Shown here piece after piece: positions 1 through 11,396 of a DNA stretch of 64,000 nt. Source of the stretch: Euclidia mi (lineage: Eukaryota; Arthropoda; Insecta; Lepidoptera; Erebidae); the NCBI GenBank assembly GCA_944739405.2, contig OX123182.2, positions 21,897,326 through 21,961,325 on the forward strand, written 5' to 3'. Within the stretch, counting starts at the first letter, position 1. Each line of letters opens with the position of its first letter. Under the pieces are notes generated by a model. That model was not told the origin of the DNA. It saw only the letters and a list, made by a program, of their open reading frames with translations, and did no database searches. The translations under genes were made by a program, and so were the position numbers.

Positions 1-246
1 CGACGATGACAAAAGACCAGTCGGGATGTCGTTACTGCCGTGGAAGCTGGGTAGGCCTTTGGTATGGGACGCAACATGTGTCGATACCCTTGCGCCATTT
101 CATCTTCCCAGCACAGCAGGTTGTGCGGGCGCTGCTGCTGCTACAGCGAAGACCCTCAAACGGCGCAAATATGTAAATCTAATAGGCGATTATATATTTG
201 AGCCGTTTGGGGTCGAAACATTGGGGCCGTAGGGTCCGAGTGCGCT
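1..246 (+). pseudogene. LINE ORF2 C-terminal fragment (RLE endonuclease end)
   Basis: The frame is open from the left edge to a TAG at 230-232. It encodes the end of a restriction-like endonuclease domain, with GRPLVWDATCVDT followed by LKRRKY and FGVETLG. The same stretch lies in the longer minus-strand copy at 5302-6018, where the frame continues past this point with a tryptophan (GSWGPSA). Here that codon is the TAG and GPSA follows it, so this copy is dead. The RT and zinc-finger parts would lie outside the window. Family assignment is by motif only. Confidence 0.7.
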
Positions 247-1478
247 GTGACCATGAGCTGTGACATTTTTATAATGACAACACAGGAATTTTGACTGCAC
301 GAATGACTTACTGTTATTTGTTTTTATGTGAAGCAAAAGGGATTTAGCTACCTAGGTGAAGCAAAATGTGCAAAAAGCAAAAAACAGTAAGACTCCATCC
401 CGTTCAGTCTTGAGCTTCGCGATGGTGTAGTGCTTAAAGCAGCCACCTTGCCACTTAACACTGCGCCGAGCCTGGTATGTTTGTATGTTTGATTTCCACA
501 CGGTACACCGCTTTGAGTGATCCACACATTGTTGTTTCAAGTCTGAGTGTTCTCTGTGTCCGTTAACTAAATTTTTGTAAATTAACGCGCGGTACAGTAT
601 TTACAATAATGTAAGTGTGGTTGTAAAATACAGGATATTTATGGTTCAATGTCAATTAAATTTGTGTGATCCGATTATAAGACTCGTAAGAAACTGCCTC
701 GTTGGTCCAGTTATAAGTACTTTGTTGAATAAATACGACTTTTATTTATTGAAGTCTAAGATAAATTAGTATATTTTCTCACAAAACGCAACGGATGTTT
801 AATCCAAATTAGAACTGATGAATAACAGACAAGTAACCTTAATATAACAGAGCGCACCAAAACATTAATGAACATAACTTTAGCTCACAGTTCGTCTCAG
901 AACAGCGTTAGTCTTTAACCGATAGACAGTATTTGCTATGAGCTTTCGAACCGAATCAAATTATCGCTAAGTAGCTTCCAACTTCAATTCAATGTAGTTA
1001 CGTTACTAAACCAATTTAGTCATGAAATGCTATGACCATTGTTCTGCCAGGATTTTCGGCAATCGTAAAATTAAAAGAAATGTAAAGGGTAGCCACTCAC
1101 GGCTAATGCATAACTATCATCGTTAACCCTAAAACGTTTGCTATCCGTCTACGGTACTAGAGACCGTATCGTAAAACTTTATAAGATGTTTTGCTGTTTT
1201 GATAAGTTTGTATGGAAGTATGATATTCTTTGATCTAACCTTCATACGGTTAAGATACGTGTAAGAAATGGATTATAAGCTTTAGTAGCGAGATATGGGA
1301 ATTAGGGTTTCTGCTATACACAGGAAACTTTGTTCGAGTGTGGCAATAAGAGTGGATATATGATGACGCAAATGACTGATGCTGACTCGCGCTATGAATA
1401 TTTACAAAGCAATTATTCATATCTATAAAAATATCATAAAAGTAAAAATATTTATTTTTCGTTCTTCAGTTGCAAAAG
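247..1478. other. AT-rich stretch without recognisable gene
   Basis: Only short chance frames are present. I see no coding signal, RNA gene or repeat boundary here. Confidence 0.6.
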
Positions 1479-1489
1479 AAATAATTAAC

Positions 1490-1801
1490 TCATCATCATC
1501 ATCAGCCCTGTATATATACTGTCCCACTGCTGGGCACGGGCCTCTTCTCACTATGAGCAGGGTAAGGCCATAGTCCACCACTCTGCCCAAGTGCGGGTTG
1601 GCAGACTTAACAAGACTTTCGAGAACATTATGGAGAACTCAGAGACATGCAGGTTTCCTCACGATGTTTTCCTTCACCGTTGAGAATAATTAACTATTTA
1701 ATACATACTTAACTTCGAAAAGTTATTGGTGTGCGCCGTGGATTCGAACCCGAGACCCTCTGCGTAGCAGTCTGTCGGTATCTCCACTAGGCTATCGCTT
1801 C
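1490..1801 (-). mobile_element. SINE-A, tRNA-headed, complete
   Basis: Read on the minus strand it begins with gaagcgatagcc, a pol III A-box-like motif, then a B-box (ggttcgaatcc), and ends in a gat-rich tail. It is flanked by an 11-bp direct repeat aaataattaac at 1479-1489 and 1802-1812, the expected target-site duplication. The same family is seen at 7466, 13333 and 25427. Confidence 0.88.
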
Positions 1802-2211
1802 AAATAATTAACCACAACCATAATATTTTTAGAGACTTTGTATTCTACGATTTCTCGTGTGATATCGGTGCAAATCTATTAAAAAATATAGGTTATGGCG
1901 AAAAAGAAACCTTATACAAATTCAATATAATATATCATACACAATTATTAATGTAGAAAACACTACACCCCTTTTGGCCACCCTTTGATAGCCGTGTTAA
2001 AACAACCTACAAAGAGACTATTCCCTTCCATGAATTCATATCTGGTGTCCCTACCACTCCAACCAGGGAATAATGAGGTTATTGAATCAGATGGGTGGCG
2101 AGTGCTTGGAGTGGCTGAGTGACCCTATCGTCACCGCCGTACTCAATTAGGACCAACTTTGTTTAGTTAATAAAGTAAAATATTAGATTTCTAGATTTGA
2201 CACATCACATA

Positions 2212-2674
2212 TTTTTTAAGGTTCCGTACCTACAAGGTAAAAACGGTACCCTAATACTAAGCCTCCGCTGTCTGTCTGTCTGTCTGTCACCAGGCTGTAT
2301 CTCATAAACCGTGATAGCTAGTGTATAAAAAGTAATGAAAATATTAAGGGGGGAAAAATTTAAAATATTATCCCATACAAAAAACGTGTTTTGTTTTTTT
2401 TCGTATATTTTGCTTAAAATTACTAACTGGTAGACGCTTTAAATTTTCACAGAATATGTAGTTGCATATTACCTTTCAAAATAATTAATAATTAAATAAA
2501 AAAAGTAAATAATACAACAAACGTAATTTTTAAGCAATTTGTTACTCGATTTTAATAAACAGGTAGAAACTTAAAAAGTATTTAAGTATACATACAACGA
2601 ACGTGATTTTCTTTTATAGATGATGGTACGGAACCCTTCGTGAGCGAGTCCGACTCGCACTTGCCCAATTTTTT
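2212..2674. repeat. 'gttccgtac' dispersed Lepidoptera-type repeat
   Basis: Starts with tttttaaggttccgtacc and ends with ggtacggaaccc, a GC-rich cgagtccgactcgcacttg segment and a T run. It contains a (tctg)n microsatellite near 2270. The two ends carry ggttccgtacc in inverted orientation. No coding sequence. This is a common interspersed repeat of moths and butterflies; its transposition class is not decided by what I see. Confidence 0.75.
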
Positions 2675-3001
2675 GCAAAAAAATCATTTATATTATACAA
2701 AATTCTTAAATTTGTAGTCACTTATTTTAATACATCTTGTTGTTAAATCTTCGGAAGCTCTGTCTGGGTTGTATTGAATTACTAAATTAGTGTTCAAAAT
2801 ACGTATGATAAATTAATATATAAATGACCTATGTCCGCGGTTATCCTAGCGCTATCCCCGTACCATTATTTCATTCAAGGACTTACACTTAGAGCTCGTG
2901 GTCCACTTTTTAGTCGAACCATATTTATCAGATTACTATCTCTTTCTCAGTTCAATTGCCTTCTGTGCATAATTAAATAATTCATGATAATAACTTCTTC
3001 T

Positions 3002-3075
3002 TTTTCACGCCTTTTATCCCCGAAGGGGTAAGCAGAAGTGTATTTCCCACCCACACTTCGCCAGTTATGTTTCGG
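3002..3075 (-). repeat. Fragment of SINE-D
   Basis: On the minus strand, matches the 3' portion of the SINE at 11011-11396 (ccccttcggggataaaaggcgtga). Head and B-box are missing, so it is a 3' fragment. Confidence 0.6.
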
Positions 3076-3994
3076 TTCCAATGTGTTAGATAATCCGACA
3101 AGAAAATGAATTCAAAACAGCAGTACCTGCTAGCTTTTTAATTTAAACGGGATTACAAACATTTGTACTTGTAAGGCAAATTGGCAACAGGGCATTAATT
3201 CTAATCTAGCTAGCAATTCTGCTCCGATGTAGTGGTTTATTTCTACCGTCAATACTGGGACGTTAGCAATCGATACGAATTAATGTTCTTTTAGAAACAA
3301 CCAACCGTGTTCGTCTGTGGCTTTAGAAGGGAACAGCTGGTTAAGACCCTTAGAAAATGACAACTTCAAGCTTAAATCAATCAAGTGATATTTAATTTGG
3401 TCATTCCATATTAGCCATGTCATTTTTTGTAACTTTGCCTCCGGCTCCGCCCGCGTGCTTTTATAAACCTTGACTTTTTTCAGGAATCACCCGGGTGAAA
3501 ACCTTACAATAATCCGATCGGATTTTGAGTTTTTCGCGTTGATATAGGCGAACAGGAAGAAAAGGGGACTTCATAATACATAATTATGTATACATTGTAT
3601 TCACGTAGTTTATCTTTAACACGTACCATCTATTTAGTAGCATATTACAAGACCCTTAGTTCTATGCAAAAAACTTGTTACAAACAGTAACGAAGTTTAA
3701 TAAGGCTTGAGAAAATTCTCCGCAAACAATAGCTGACTAGCTACCATAATTCACCACAAAGCCAACCTGTATAAAGACTCCTAGGGGGCCTGAGTCTGAT
3801 AAGATCTTGATTAATTATCGTTTTAGATAACTCATACAAATTATATACGTTCCTAATTTGAATTTATCTGGCAGATAGGCGTTATCTGCCTTATCGGCAT
3901 CCAGGCTTAAAGTTTGTGGTGAAACCAGGCTTAAAGTTTTTTCGTTTATCAGAACAGCTTCAAACCAAATACATTAATGGTTCAAATATTTCTA

Positions 3995-4215
3995 TCTCTT
4001 ATTGCAACGGTAGACAAATGAGCAAGTGGGTCACCTGATGCTAAGTGATCACCGCCGCCCATAGTCAACTGCAATGCCCAAAGGATCACAAATGTGCTGC
4101 TAAACTTTTAAAAAGGAATATACACGCTTCTTAAAGGTTCCAATGTCAAATTGTTTTTGAAACGCCGCTGCAGATAGCTGTTTCCACAGTATTTCTTTCT
4201 CTCCTTAAGCAATAG
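3995..4215. repeat. Diverged SINE-C-like repeat
   Basis: Contains cacctgatgctaagtgatcaccgccgcccat, in the same order as the corresponding part of the repeat at 16105-16411 (cctgatggtaagcaattaccgccgcccat), then diverges. Old and broken; the boundaries are approximate. Confidence 0.5.
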
Positions 4216-4454
4216 CTCCATTTTTATCCACACAATGCTAATCGCTGCACATTTCCTCAGAACACGTGATAAGTTTTACAACGAAGTTATAAAACATCTC
4301 GATGGATAGATCCATTTTATTCCGTGCTCAAACTCGGTTTGGCGTGCACGCAATTTGGCAGCCGTCGTCCGTTTATAGTCCTGTGTTTTATAACGGAATG
4401 TAACTTACCATTGATCTATACGGACCGATATGCAGATGCCGAATGCTCGAGCGT

Positions 4455-4640
4455 TTATTTATACCGCTGTGGACGTATCTACATCGGGACGACTTTTATC
4501 TTTATATATATATTTCTTGTGTGCGTGTGTATGTCACTGAACTCCTCCCAAACGCTTGGACCGATTTTGATGAAATTTTTTGTGTGTGTTCAAGGGGACT
4601 TGAGAATGGTTTAGATTCACAATTTAGTCCACTGGAAAAT
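4455..4640. repeat. Dispersed non-coding repeat
   Basis: Includes actcctcccaaacgcttgg, gaccgattttgatgaaat and ttcaaggggacttgag. This is a frequent moth repeat whose 'accgattttgatgaaatt' phrase recurs in related non-autonomous elements. A short piece also occurs near 43250. No ends could be fixed. Confidence 0.45.
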
Positions 4641-5301
4641 GTCTTTTAAGTTAATTTTTAATTTGTAAGTAGTTGTTGATTTTGGAATGTTTCACATTGG
4701 AACCGGCAGACTGCACTACTATCGCAATGTCAAATCTATGTCAATAATTTCGTCAAGGGGTACGGTAGACTCGATCGAAACCTTACCTGAAAAATAAAAC
4801 ATAAAAAAATAAAGATTTCGAGTCGACAACATATTTCCGTAAAATTCGGATTGTCGAGTATTTTGTTAAATTCTAATGGTTCTGACAGACAAATCGCAGT
4901 CGCTATATTGGCCACTCTAGCGACACGGCACAGATACCAGATAACATTTTGGGTACTACCAAAGAGGTACTACTAAGTCTTAGTAGGTACTAAGTAGTTT
5001 GTATGTGTAAATACTTTTTGCAGTTATATTAAACAGTTAAAACGACAATTATTATAGAATAAGTATCCGCCCAATAAAGGAGATTCGTGTTACCCCGAAC
5101 ATAGATGATATAGAAGCAAAAGCTAATATATGTATGTATTTTGCTACGTTTTTTTTTTTTTAGTTCATACCTTTATTTTTAAGAAATATTATCAAGGTAT
5201 TTCATTTTATAATCTATATGTAGCTTAATCTAATCTTAATGTCTAAGTATATGTACAAAAAACCGTAAAAACAAATTAAAAATTTAAAATATTTACCAAG
5301 T

Positions 5302-6018
5302 TTAGGCGTCGTAAAATGCCTCCGCATCAATGTCATCGGGTAACGTGCCCAGAAGGCTGGCAGCATTGCCACGCTGGATGGCAATGCTGATTCTCTGAGC
5401 AAAGAATAAACCAGCCTTCTGGTCACGTGAGACGTCGATTAAACGTTTAGAAATTTTCCGGAATAGTGAACGAGCGCTCGGACCCCATGAGCCTAGCGTT
5501 TCAACCCCAAACGGCTCAAACACGTAATTACTCACTAAATTACTGTATTTGCGCCGTTTGAGGGTTTCCGCAGTTGCAGCAGCAGCGCCAGCATGGCCTC
5601 CCGTGCTTGGAACATGTGATGGCGCGAGTGTGTCTACGCAGGTTGCGTCCCACACCAAGGGCCTACCCATTTTCCAAGGCAACAATGACATACCATCAGG
5701 TCTCTTACCGTCGTCGCGTACCAAACCGTTTGGTTCAAGTACAGCTGGTACGCCAGACGCGACAAGAGCACGACGAATTATGTCATTCAGATGGGCGTGA
5801 CGGGGAATTCTACCAGCGCTTCTGCTGCAAGATAGCCCATGGTGTCCGAGGCTATCGACGTCTTCTCCACAATGACATCGATGCGGAGAAACACACGGAG
5901 CACCTAAGCGAAGACAAGTGGCGATACGGAACGTCTCATCGTCCAACATGGTTCCAGTGTTGGACGATGGTAGTGCCTGAAGCCACAGACCCGATTCCCA
6001 CTCTCCCACAGCCAGCAA
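5302..6018 (-). pseudogene. LINE restriction-like endonuclease domain
   Basis: 238-codon frame. A CHC-x8-H-x4-C zinc motif (around residues 48-63) is followed by a conserved RH (about 73), then KRPDG (about 106) and LVWDATC (about 124). That order matches the CCHC/RH/KPD/D layout of R2-type restriction-like endonucleases, which nick the target DNA for reverse transcription. C-terminal landmarks are LKRRKY, FGVETLG and QRGNAASLLG. The block is open, but it is separated from the RT block by stops, so it is part of a dead element. The plus-strand frames lying over it are antisense shadows. Confidence 0.72.
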
Positions 6019-6170
6019 GCGAGCACGCTCTGCAACGCTAAAAGATGCATCTAAAAGACTTTTCCTTACAATGTCTCAAAGCGGCGCATCCCACTGTCTT
6101 TGGGAGAATAGGTTGGTAGGCAAATCAGTGCTTGGACAAGCCATTTTCCAGGCGCTTACAGCTTCGGCGC

Positions 6171-6452
6171 TCACAGCACTTCTGAGTTAACTAGTGTAGG
6201 TGATAAAATTTTCCTAGTTAACTCTTCCGTGCTGTGAACCGAAGACAGAAACGCCGGTAAACTGACACTAGAAATTTTGCGTATACCGAGCCCACCCAGA
6301 CGTATAGGCAATGACGCTTGTAGCCAGGCTCGGTCGTCCAAGTCCACATTAAAGTAATTTGGATAATTTTGTCGACTTGTTCTAAAAGTGCATATTTTTT
6401 CCAAAGTTGGGAAGATCTTAAAGCATGTGTGAATTTTGGGACGAAAAGACAA
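6171..6452 (-). pseudogene. LINE ORF2 region between RT and endonuclease
   Basis: 93-codon fragment with WLQASLPIRLGGLGIR followed by LPAFLSS, a recognisable linker of RLE-type LINE polyproteins downstream of the RT. It lies between the RT and endonuclease blocks with stops or frameshifts on both sides (6460-6600 and 6019-6170), which shows decay of a single long ORF. Confidence 0.65.
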
Positions 6453-6619
6453 TATCGAATAATAGTATAAGCCGAGTGAATATTAATTTTTAATAGGCGA
6501 TCTGAAACTTCACAGAAATTTTGTATCTTTTCCTTTAAGAAAGAATCGAAAGATTCTTCAAATACTGGAGAACCTAGGAGGCGAAGAGATGTCTTATCAA
6601 TAATTTTGATGTTTGATGC

Positions 6620-7342
6620 CTAATTATTAAATTTAGATAGTATCGAAAGTCTTTTTATAGAGTCTGTTGTATTTATAAACAGCTCACATTTACTAGAATT
6701 TAGTTCCAAGCCAATAGATGCGAATTTATTTTTAAGAAGAGCTAAATCTTGTAATGAATTTACTTGCCGAATTATGGGGTGTATTGCTAAACTAAAAATG
6801 ACTGGTCCAAGAGGGTCACCTTGTTGACACCCAACTGCTGATTCCAATAGCTTATCCTGATATAATAATTTTGTGGGGTACCTGTAACATTGCCAAAGAA
6901 ATTTAAAAATTTTAGGGGTTTCTAATTTTGCTTGTGCCAACAAAGTGTCCCTATTCACTGAATTGAAGGCGTTTTTCAAGTCAACCTTCAAAATGACCTC
7001 TCCATCACCACTTCCAAGGTACGTAGAAAGGGCATGTATAGCAGCCTCGCAACCCCCTTTGGAACCAAAACCTAGTTGGAGGGGTTGGAATTTTTCCGAT
7101 AGCTCCCTGCTGTAAAATTTACAGCATATCTTGGCTGCTATACGCCGATATGTGCAACCCACGGCAATAGGACGTATGCCACCATCCCTCTTGTTAAGGG
7201 CGCACAAGTTCGCCCCATACAAGATGTCAATAATGGCGTCGTCCACATTACCGGAGAGCATCATATTTATTTTATTTTTTGCTATGTTGTTTTGGAAAAG
7301 TTGAGTTTGAATATGATAAACTAGATTGCCTGCCACTCCCAT
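6620..7342 (-). pseudogene. LINE reverse transcriptase, YxDD motif deleted
   Basis: 240-codon frame with ordered RT motifs: GGIRPIAVG, LQLGFGSKGGCEAAIHA, LKVDLKNAFNSVNRDTLL (the first catalytic Asp) and VGCQQGDPLGPVIFSLAIHP. The chain then passes from HPIIRQVNS directly to LQDLALLKNKF, so the YxDD active-site loop that normally separates these segments is absent. The enzyme would be inactive. The first 141 residues are identical to the plus-strand copy at 9716-10140. Confidence 0.78.
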
Positions 7343-7465
7343 CGCGGCTTCGTCAACTGGTGTCGGTTTTTAAGGCAAAATGTAGCCTAGGTATATGTTA
7401 CTTTGATATATAAGCTATACAATACATACATACTATCAAAATTATTTAACGTTAACTTAATTGAA

Positions 7466-7773
7466 GCAGCGATAGCCGAGTGGAGAGACCGACAGACTGC
7501 TATGCAGAGGGTCTCGGGTTCGAATCCACGGCACGCACCAATGACTTTTCGGAGTTAAATGCGTATTAAATTGTTAATGATCGCTTGCTAAACGGTGAAG
7601 GAAAACATCGTGAGGAAACCTACATGTCTGAGAGTTCTCCATAATGTTCTCGAAAGACATGTGAAGTCTGCCAAGCCGCACTTGGCCAGCGTGGTGAACT
7701 ACGGCCTTACCCTTCTCATAGTGAAAAGAGGCCCATGCCCAGCAGTGGGACATATAAAGGGCTGATGATGATC
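7466..7773 (+). mobile_element. SINE-A, tRNA-headed, complete
   Basis: Head gcagcgatagccgagtgg (A-box-like), B-box ggttcgaatcc, body with gtgaggaaacc and ctcgaaagacatgtgaag, tail gggctgatgatgat. Flanked by aattgaa at 7459-7465 and 7774-7780, probably the target-site duplication. It lies just upstream of the duplicated RT segment. Confidence 0.85.
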
Positions 7774-8199
7774 AATTGAATACTTTTTTTCGTATTGATT
7801 TAATCTCGGTATAACAGAAAGGATATTTTAACAGCAAACAAACCTAACTTACTGTTGAAATACTATACTAAGAATCCGTCAATTGGTTTCTGTGTGGAAA
7901 AGTAACAAGCAACTTATCGTTATAAACTTTCTCGTTCATTTCTTTATTGTAATAGTAGCAGTAGAATATTGTGATAGGTACCGCCCGTGGTATTTTTTTA
8001 TTCATATTCAGCTTGTCAGATCTTCAAGTTAAACAACGTTACAACCATAGATATAATATATTATGAATTTAAACCTACCTATTAACTCTACAATCATCTA
8101 CTCTAAATCACACGGCCCAAAGAGCCTAGCCTTGTAGAGAATACACACCGTTTCCCCGATCGATTAACCAAAAAAATATTAAATTTGACTTGAAAGCAA

Positions 8200-8575
8200 T
8201 AACCTTTTGACCATGTGTCCACTTATCGTTCTCAATTGAATTGGCTTCCCATTCGTCACAACTCTGTATAGTATTCTTACGTCTCCTACTCCCCCTGAGT
8301 ATTTAACGCCATTCTTCCAGTGCCTAGGGTCTAACCATGCTCGTAACCTTCGCTCTTCTAATAACCTGCTTCTCATGGTTCCCACTCACAGCTCTAATTT
8401 TCTTCACCCTTCTTTTACTGTACAATCAATCCTTCTCTGGAATGCTCTTCCTCTTGAGATCAGGATGGCCAGGACCAAGTGCACATTTAAGTTCAAAGTT
8501 AAGGAACTCTTGTTGGCCGAGACAGCCGGTGTATCATAATTCATTTATATTTAATTTTGTCTTTTATTAGTATAT
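8200..8575 (+). pseudogene. LINE ORF2 C-terminal fragment (family of 18933-21748)
   Basis: The plus strand encodes, with frameshifts, pieces corresponding to the C terminus of the LINE at 18933-21748. They include DHVSTYRSQLNWLP, the PPEYL segment, an RSSNN/LL-like stretch and a final LPLEIRM followed by KVKELLL. At DNA level ttttgaccatgtgtccacttatcg resembles 21045-21070. It is a 5'-truncated insertion ending in AT-rich sequence; the minus-strand frame over it is spurious. Confidence 0.6.
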
Positions 8576-8589
8576 ATATATACCACTAT

Positions 8590-9570
8590 TTTTTAATTAG
8601 TACAAAAACTTTAAGGACAGATTAGTGAAGATATTATTATCATATATGTGACCCAAGAATTTCATAATAGCAATAAAGAGCAAAGTTATTATCATTTGTT
8701 TATTGTAGAAAATCTCACTTAAATCATAGTCATATTTTACAATCCATTCATTATTCATTGATAATATTGCATCCTGCTCATTCGCATTCTCTCTGTCGGA
8801 CTTATGATGTGGTAGCCATAGAAAATAAAATGAAGAAAAATAATAAATGTAGGTAGTTTTTTTTAATTTTGTTAATTCTACCCTCTCCTTCATACTTCAT
8901 TCAGGCTTAGGACCGGTAAAATTTATCGTTTAACGAGTAATTAAATACGGAGGTATGTAATTAGAAAGCAAACAAATATCAAAATAAAAGAAGGTGTTCT
9001 GGACTCAAAGAAAAGAGTAATTTTGGCGTATTTATGAAGTTAGAATCATCTGCTATTTACAACCATATTTTATCATCATCATGTCAGCCTAGAGACGTCA
9101 ACTGCTGGACATAGGCCTTCCTCAAGGTGTGTGGAGAACACAGACCGATTTTGAGCCGCCCGCATTAAATTATTATTTACTTAAGTATGTATTATTTATT
9201 AAACTTACAAGTATTTCCATTGTCTTTCGAAATATCCACCACCGTTGTCAAAAGCATCCAATATGCACTGTTTTAATTATTGTTTGACACTGATCTGTTC
9301 ACTTCTGTACACTTACAATAAGATATCCATGGGTACACAGCTGCACTCGCGATTTTTCCACTCAAAAAGTATGCACGAAGCATAGCTCCATACTCCCGTG
9401 ATATGAACTGATATGATAAGCCATCGCGTCAGGCAAACGTAGACAAACAATTAACTTTTGCAACGAAATTAGATACTCTCACTTTCGCTAGCAATTTAGC
9501 ACTGTTTGTCGCATCGTCGGGGCGTGGCGTAGGCGCAGGCATGCTGAAATCAGCAAGGCTCTACTACCTA
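8590..9570 (-). repeat. Repeat 'R', copy 1
   Basis: A roughly 980-bp unit repeated directly at 10141-10925 (a few percent divergent) and in diverged form near 31436-32405 and 36990-37385. It contains an embedded RTE 3' tail on the minus strand (about 9073-9165; ggacataggcc near 9109, caccttgagga on the reverse). On the minus strand about 85 codons stay nearly open across copies (RDGLSYQFISREYG and LRAYFL), possibly a relic coding exon of an unknown transposon. The end near 9541-9570 matches the tail of the repeat at 16105-16411. Confidence 0.55.
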
Positions 9571-9571
9571 A

Positions 9572-9574
9572 TAT

Positions 9575-9612
<38 letters not shown>
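9572..9612. repeat. (TA)n microsatellite
   Basis: About 20 alternating TA units separate repeat R copy 1 from the inverted RT copy. Confidence 0.9.
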
Positions 9613-9615
<3 letters not shown>

Positions 9616-9627
9616 ATACTAGTAGTA

Positions 9628-10140
9628 TGTATGTATTGTATAGCTTATATATCAAAGTAACATATACCTAGGCTACATTTTGCCTTAAAAACCGACACCA
9701 GTTGACGAAGCCGCGATGGGAGTGGCAGGCAATCTAGTTTATCATATTCAAACTCAACTTTTCCAAAACAACATAGCAAAAAATAAAATAAATATGATGC
9801 TCTCCGGTAATGTGGACGACGCCATCATTGACATCTTGTATGGGGCGAACTTGTGCGCCCTTAACAAGAGGGATGGTGGCATACGTCCCATTGCCGTGGG
9901 TTGCACATATCGGCGTATAGCAGCCAAGATATGCTGTAAATTTTACAGCAGGGAGCTATCGGAAAAATTCCAACCCCTCCAACTAGGTTTTGGTTCCAAA
10001 GGGGGTTGCGAGGCTGCTATACATGCCCTTTCTACGTACCTTGGAAGTGGTGATGGAGAGGTCATTTTGAAGGTTGACTTGAAAAACGCCTTCAATTCAG
10101 TGAATAGGGACACTTTGTTGGCACAAGCAAAATTAGAAAC
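9628..10140 (+). pseudogene. Inverted duplicate of LINE reverse transcriptase start
   Basis: Plus-strand copy of 7433-6917. It carries an ATG at 9716 and 141 residues identical to the minus-strand RT fragment, ending at LLAQAKLET, after which the frame runs into repeat R and stops at 10159. The shared sequence includes about 88 bp of non-coding DNA upstream of the ATG. This is therefore a copy of an already truncated element, produced by a later genomic rearrangement and not by a fresh insertion. Confidence 0.8.
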
Positions 10141-10925
10141 TGTCGCACTTATGATGTAGGTAGCCATAGAAAATAAAATGAAGAAAAATAATAAATGTAG
10201 GTAGTTATTTTTTAATTTTGTTAATTCTACCCTCTCCTTCATACTTCATTCAGGCTTAGGACCGGTAAAATTTATCGTTTAACAAGTTATTAAATACGGA
10301 GGTATGTAATTAGAAAGCAAACAAATATCAAAATAAAAGAAGGTGTTCTGGACTCAAAGAAAAGAGTAATTTTGGCGTATTTATGAAGTTAGAATCATCT
10401 GCTATTTACAACCATATTTTATCATCATCATGTCAGCCTAGAGACGTCAACTGCTGGACATAAGCCTTCCTCAAGGTGTGTGGAGAACACAGACCGATTT
10501 TGAGCCGCCCGCATTAAATTATTATTTACTTAAGTATGTATTATTTATTAAACTTACAAGTATTTCCATTGTCCTTCGAAATATCCACCACCGTTGTCAA
10601 AAGCATCCAATATGCACTGTTTTAATTATTGTTTGACACTGACCGGTTCACTTTTGTACACTCACAATAAGATATCCATGGGTACACAGCTGCACTCGCG
10701 ATTTTTCCACACAAAAAGTATGCACGAAGCATAGGTCCATACTCCCGTGATATGAACTGATATGATAGGCCATCGCGTCGGGCAAACGTAGACAAACAAT
10801 TAACTTTTGCAACGAAATTAGATACGCTCACTTTCGCTAGCAATTTAGCACTGTTTGTCGCATCGTCGGGGCGTGGCGCAGGCGCAGGCATGCAAGGCAG
10901 GCAAGGCAAATGCATCAGCAAGGCT
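10141..10925 (-). repeat. Repeat 'R', copy 2
   Basis: Direct repeat of 8797-9560, joined straight onto the RT copy at 10140/10141. It differs from copy 1 by scattered substitutions (for example gatctgttc versus gaccggttc). The minus-strand frame has PAPAPRPDDATNSAKLLAKV followed by RDGLSYQFISREYG. It also carries the internal RTE tail (about 10420-10505). Its right end is replaced by ggcaggcaagg and TA repeats. Confidence 0.6.
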
Positions 10926-11010
10926 CTATATATATATATATACTCTATATATCTATGTAAGTTCAAACTCAAGGTTTTTTTCATTATAGATATTTATATA
11001 TATTATATAG

Positions 11011-11396
11011 CCGTGTCGTTGACGGCATAGAATACAAGTGTCACCACCCCCTATCTTCCCGTGGGTGTCGTAAGAGGCGACTAAGGGATAACACGATGCA
11101 AATACCATCTTTGCGTAGAGACGGAAAACTCGACATCAAACCCATACGACTGCCTCGTTGGTCTCGCGGCATAAGTGTGCGCGTGGGATCGGGCGGTCCC
11201 GGGTTCTATTCCTGGGTCGGGCAGTGTTATTGGGTTTTTCTGTTACGAAATTCTCAGTAGCAGCACGGAGTCTGGAAATGTGCCCGGTACGGCAATAGGC
11301 TCGCCCCTTATTACGTGGGACTAAAGTATATCTGGCGAAAAGTGGGTGTAGAAATACACCTCTGCCTACCCCTTCGGGGTTAAAAGGCGTGACGAT
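11011..11396 (+). mobile_element. SINE-D, tRNA-headed
   Basis: A tRNA-like segment starts at about 11145 (actgcctcgttggtctcgcgg) and has a B-box-like gggttctattcc at about 11201. The body includes gttattgggtttttctgtta and ccggtacggcaataggctcg, and the 3' end is ccccttcggggttaaaaggcg followed by (gtat)n. Upstream, 11011-11110 (cgtgggtgtcgtaagaggcg) is a frequent companion repeat. Minus-strand relatives lie at 14885-15083 and 3002-3075. Confidence 0.7.

Larger units (their letters stand above)
5150..7433 (-). mobile_element. Decayed RLE-type LINE, 5'-incomplete
   Basis: One minus-strand non-LTR element assembled from three broken coding blocks in the expected order: reverse transcriptase (7342-6620), post-RT region (6452-6171), and zinc motif plus restriction-like endonuclease (6018-5302). 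On the plus strand a run of about 13 T at 5149-5162 is the 3' poly(A) tail. Upstream of the RT block the frame hits a stop, so the 5' half is missing. About 515 bp of its upstream end is repeated in inverted orientation at 9628-10140. Confidence 0.75.

Noticed and set aside
5549..6041. Plus-strand frames of 83 and 155 codons
   Set aside because: They are antisense to the LINE endonuclease block at 5302-6018, which has clear family motifs.
7466..7560. tRNA gene
   Set aside because: A- and B-boxes are present, but the sequence continues into a SINE body and tail with flanking duplications; the same holds at 1490, 13731, 25427 and 27471.
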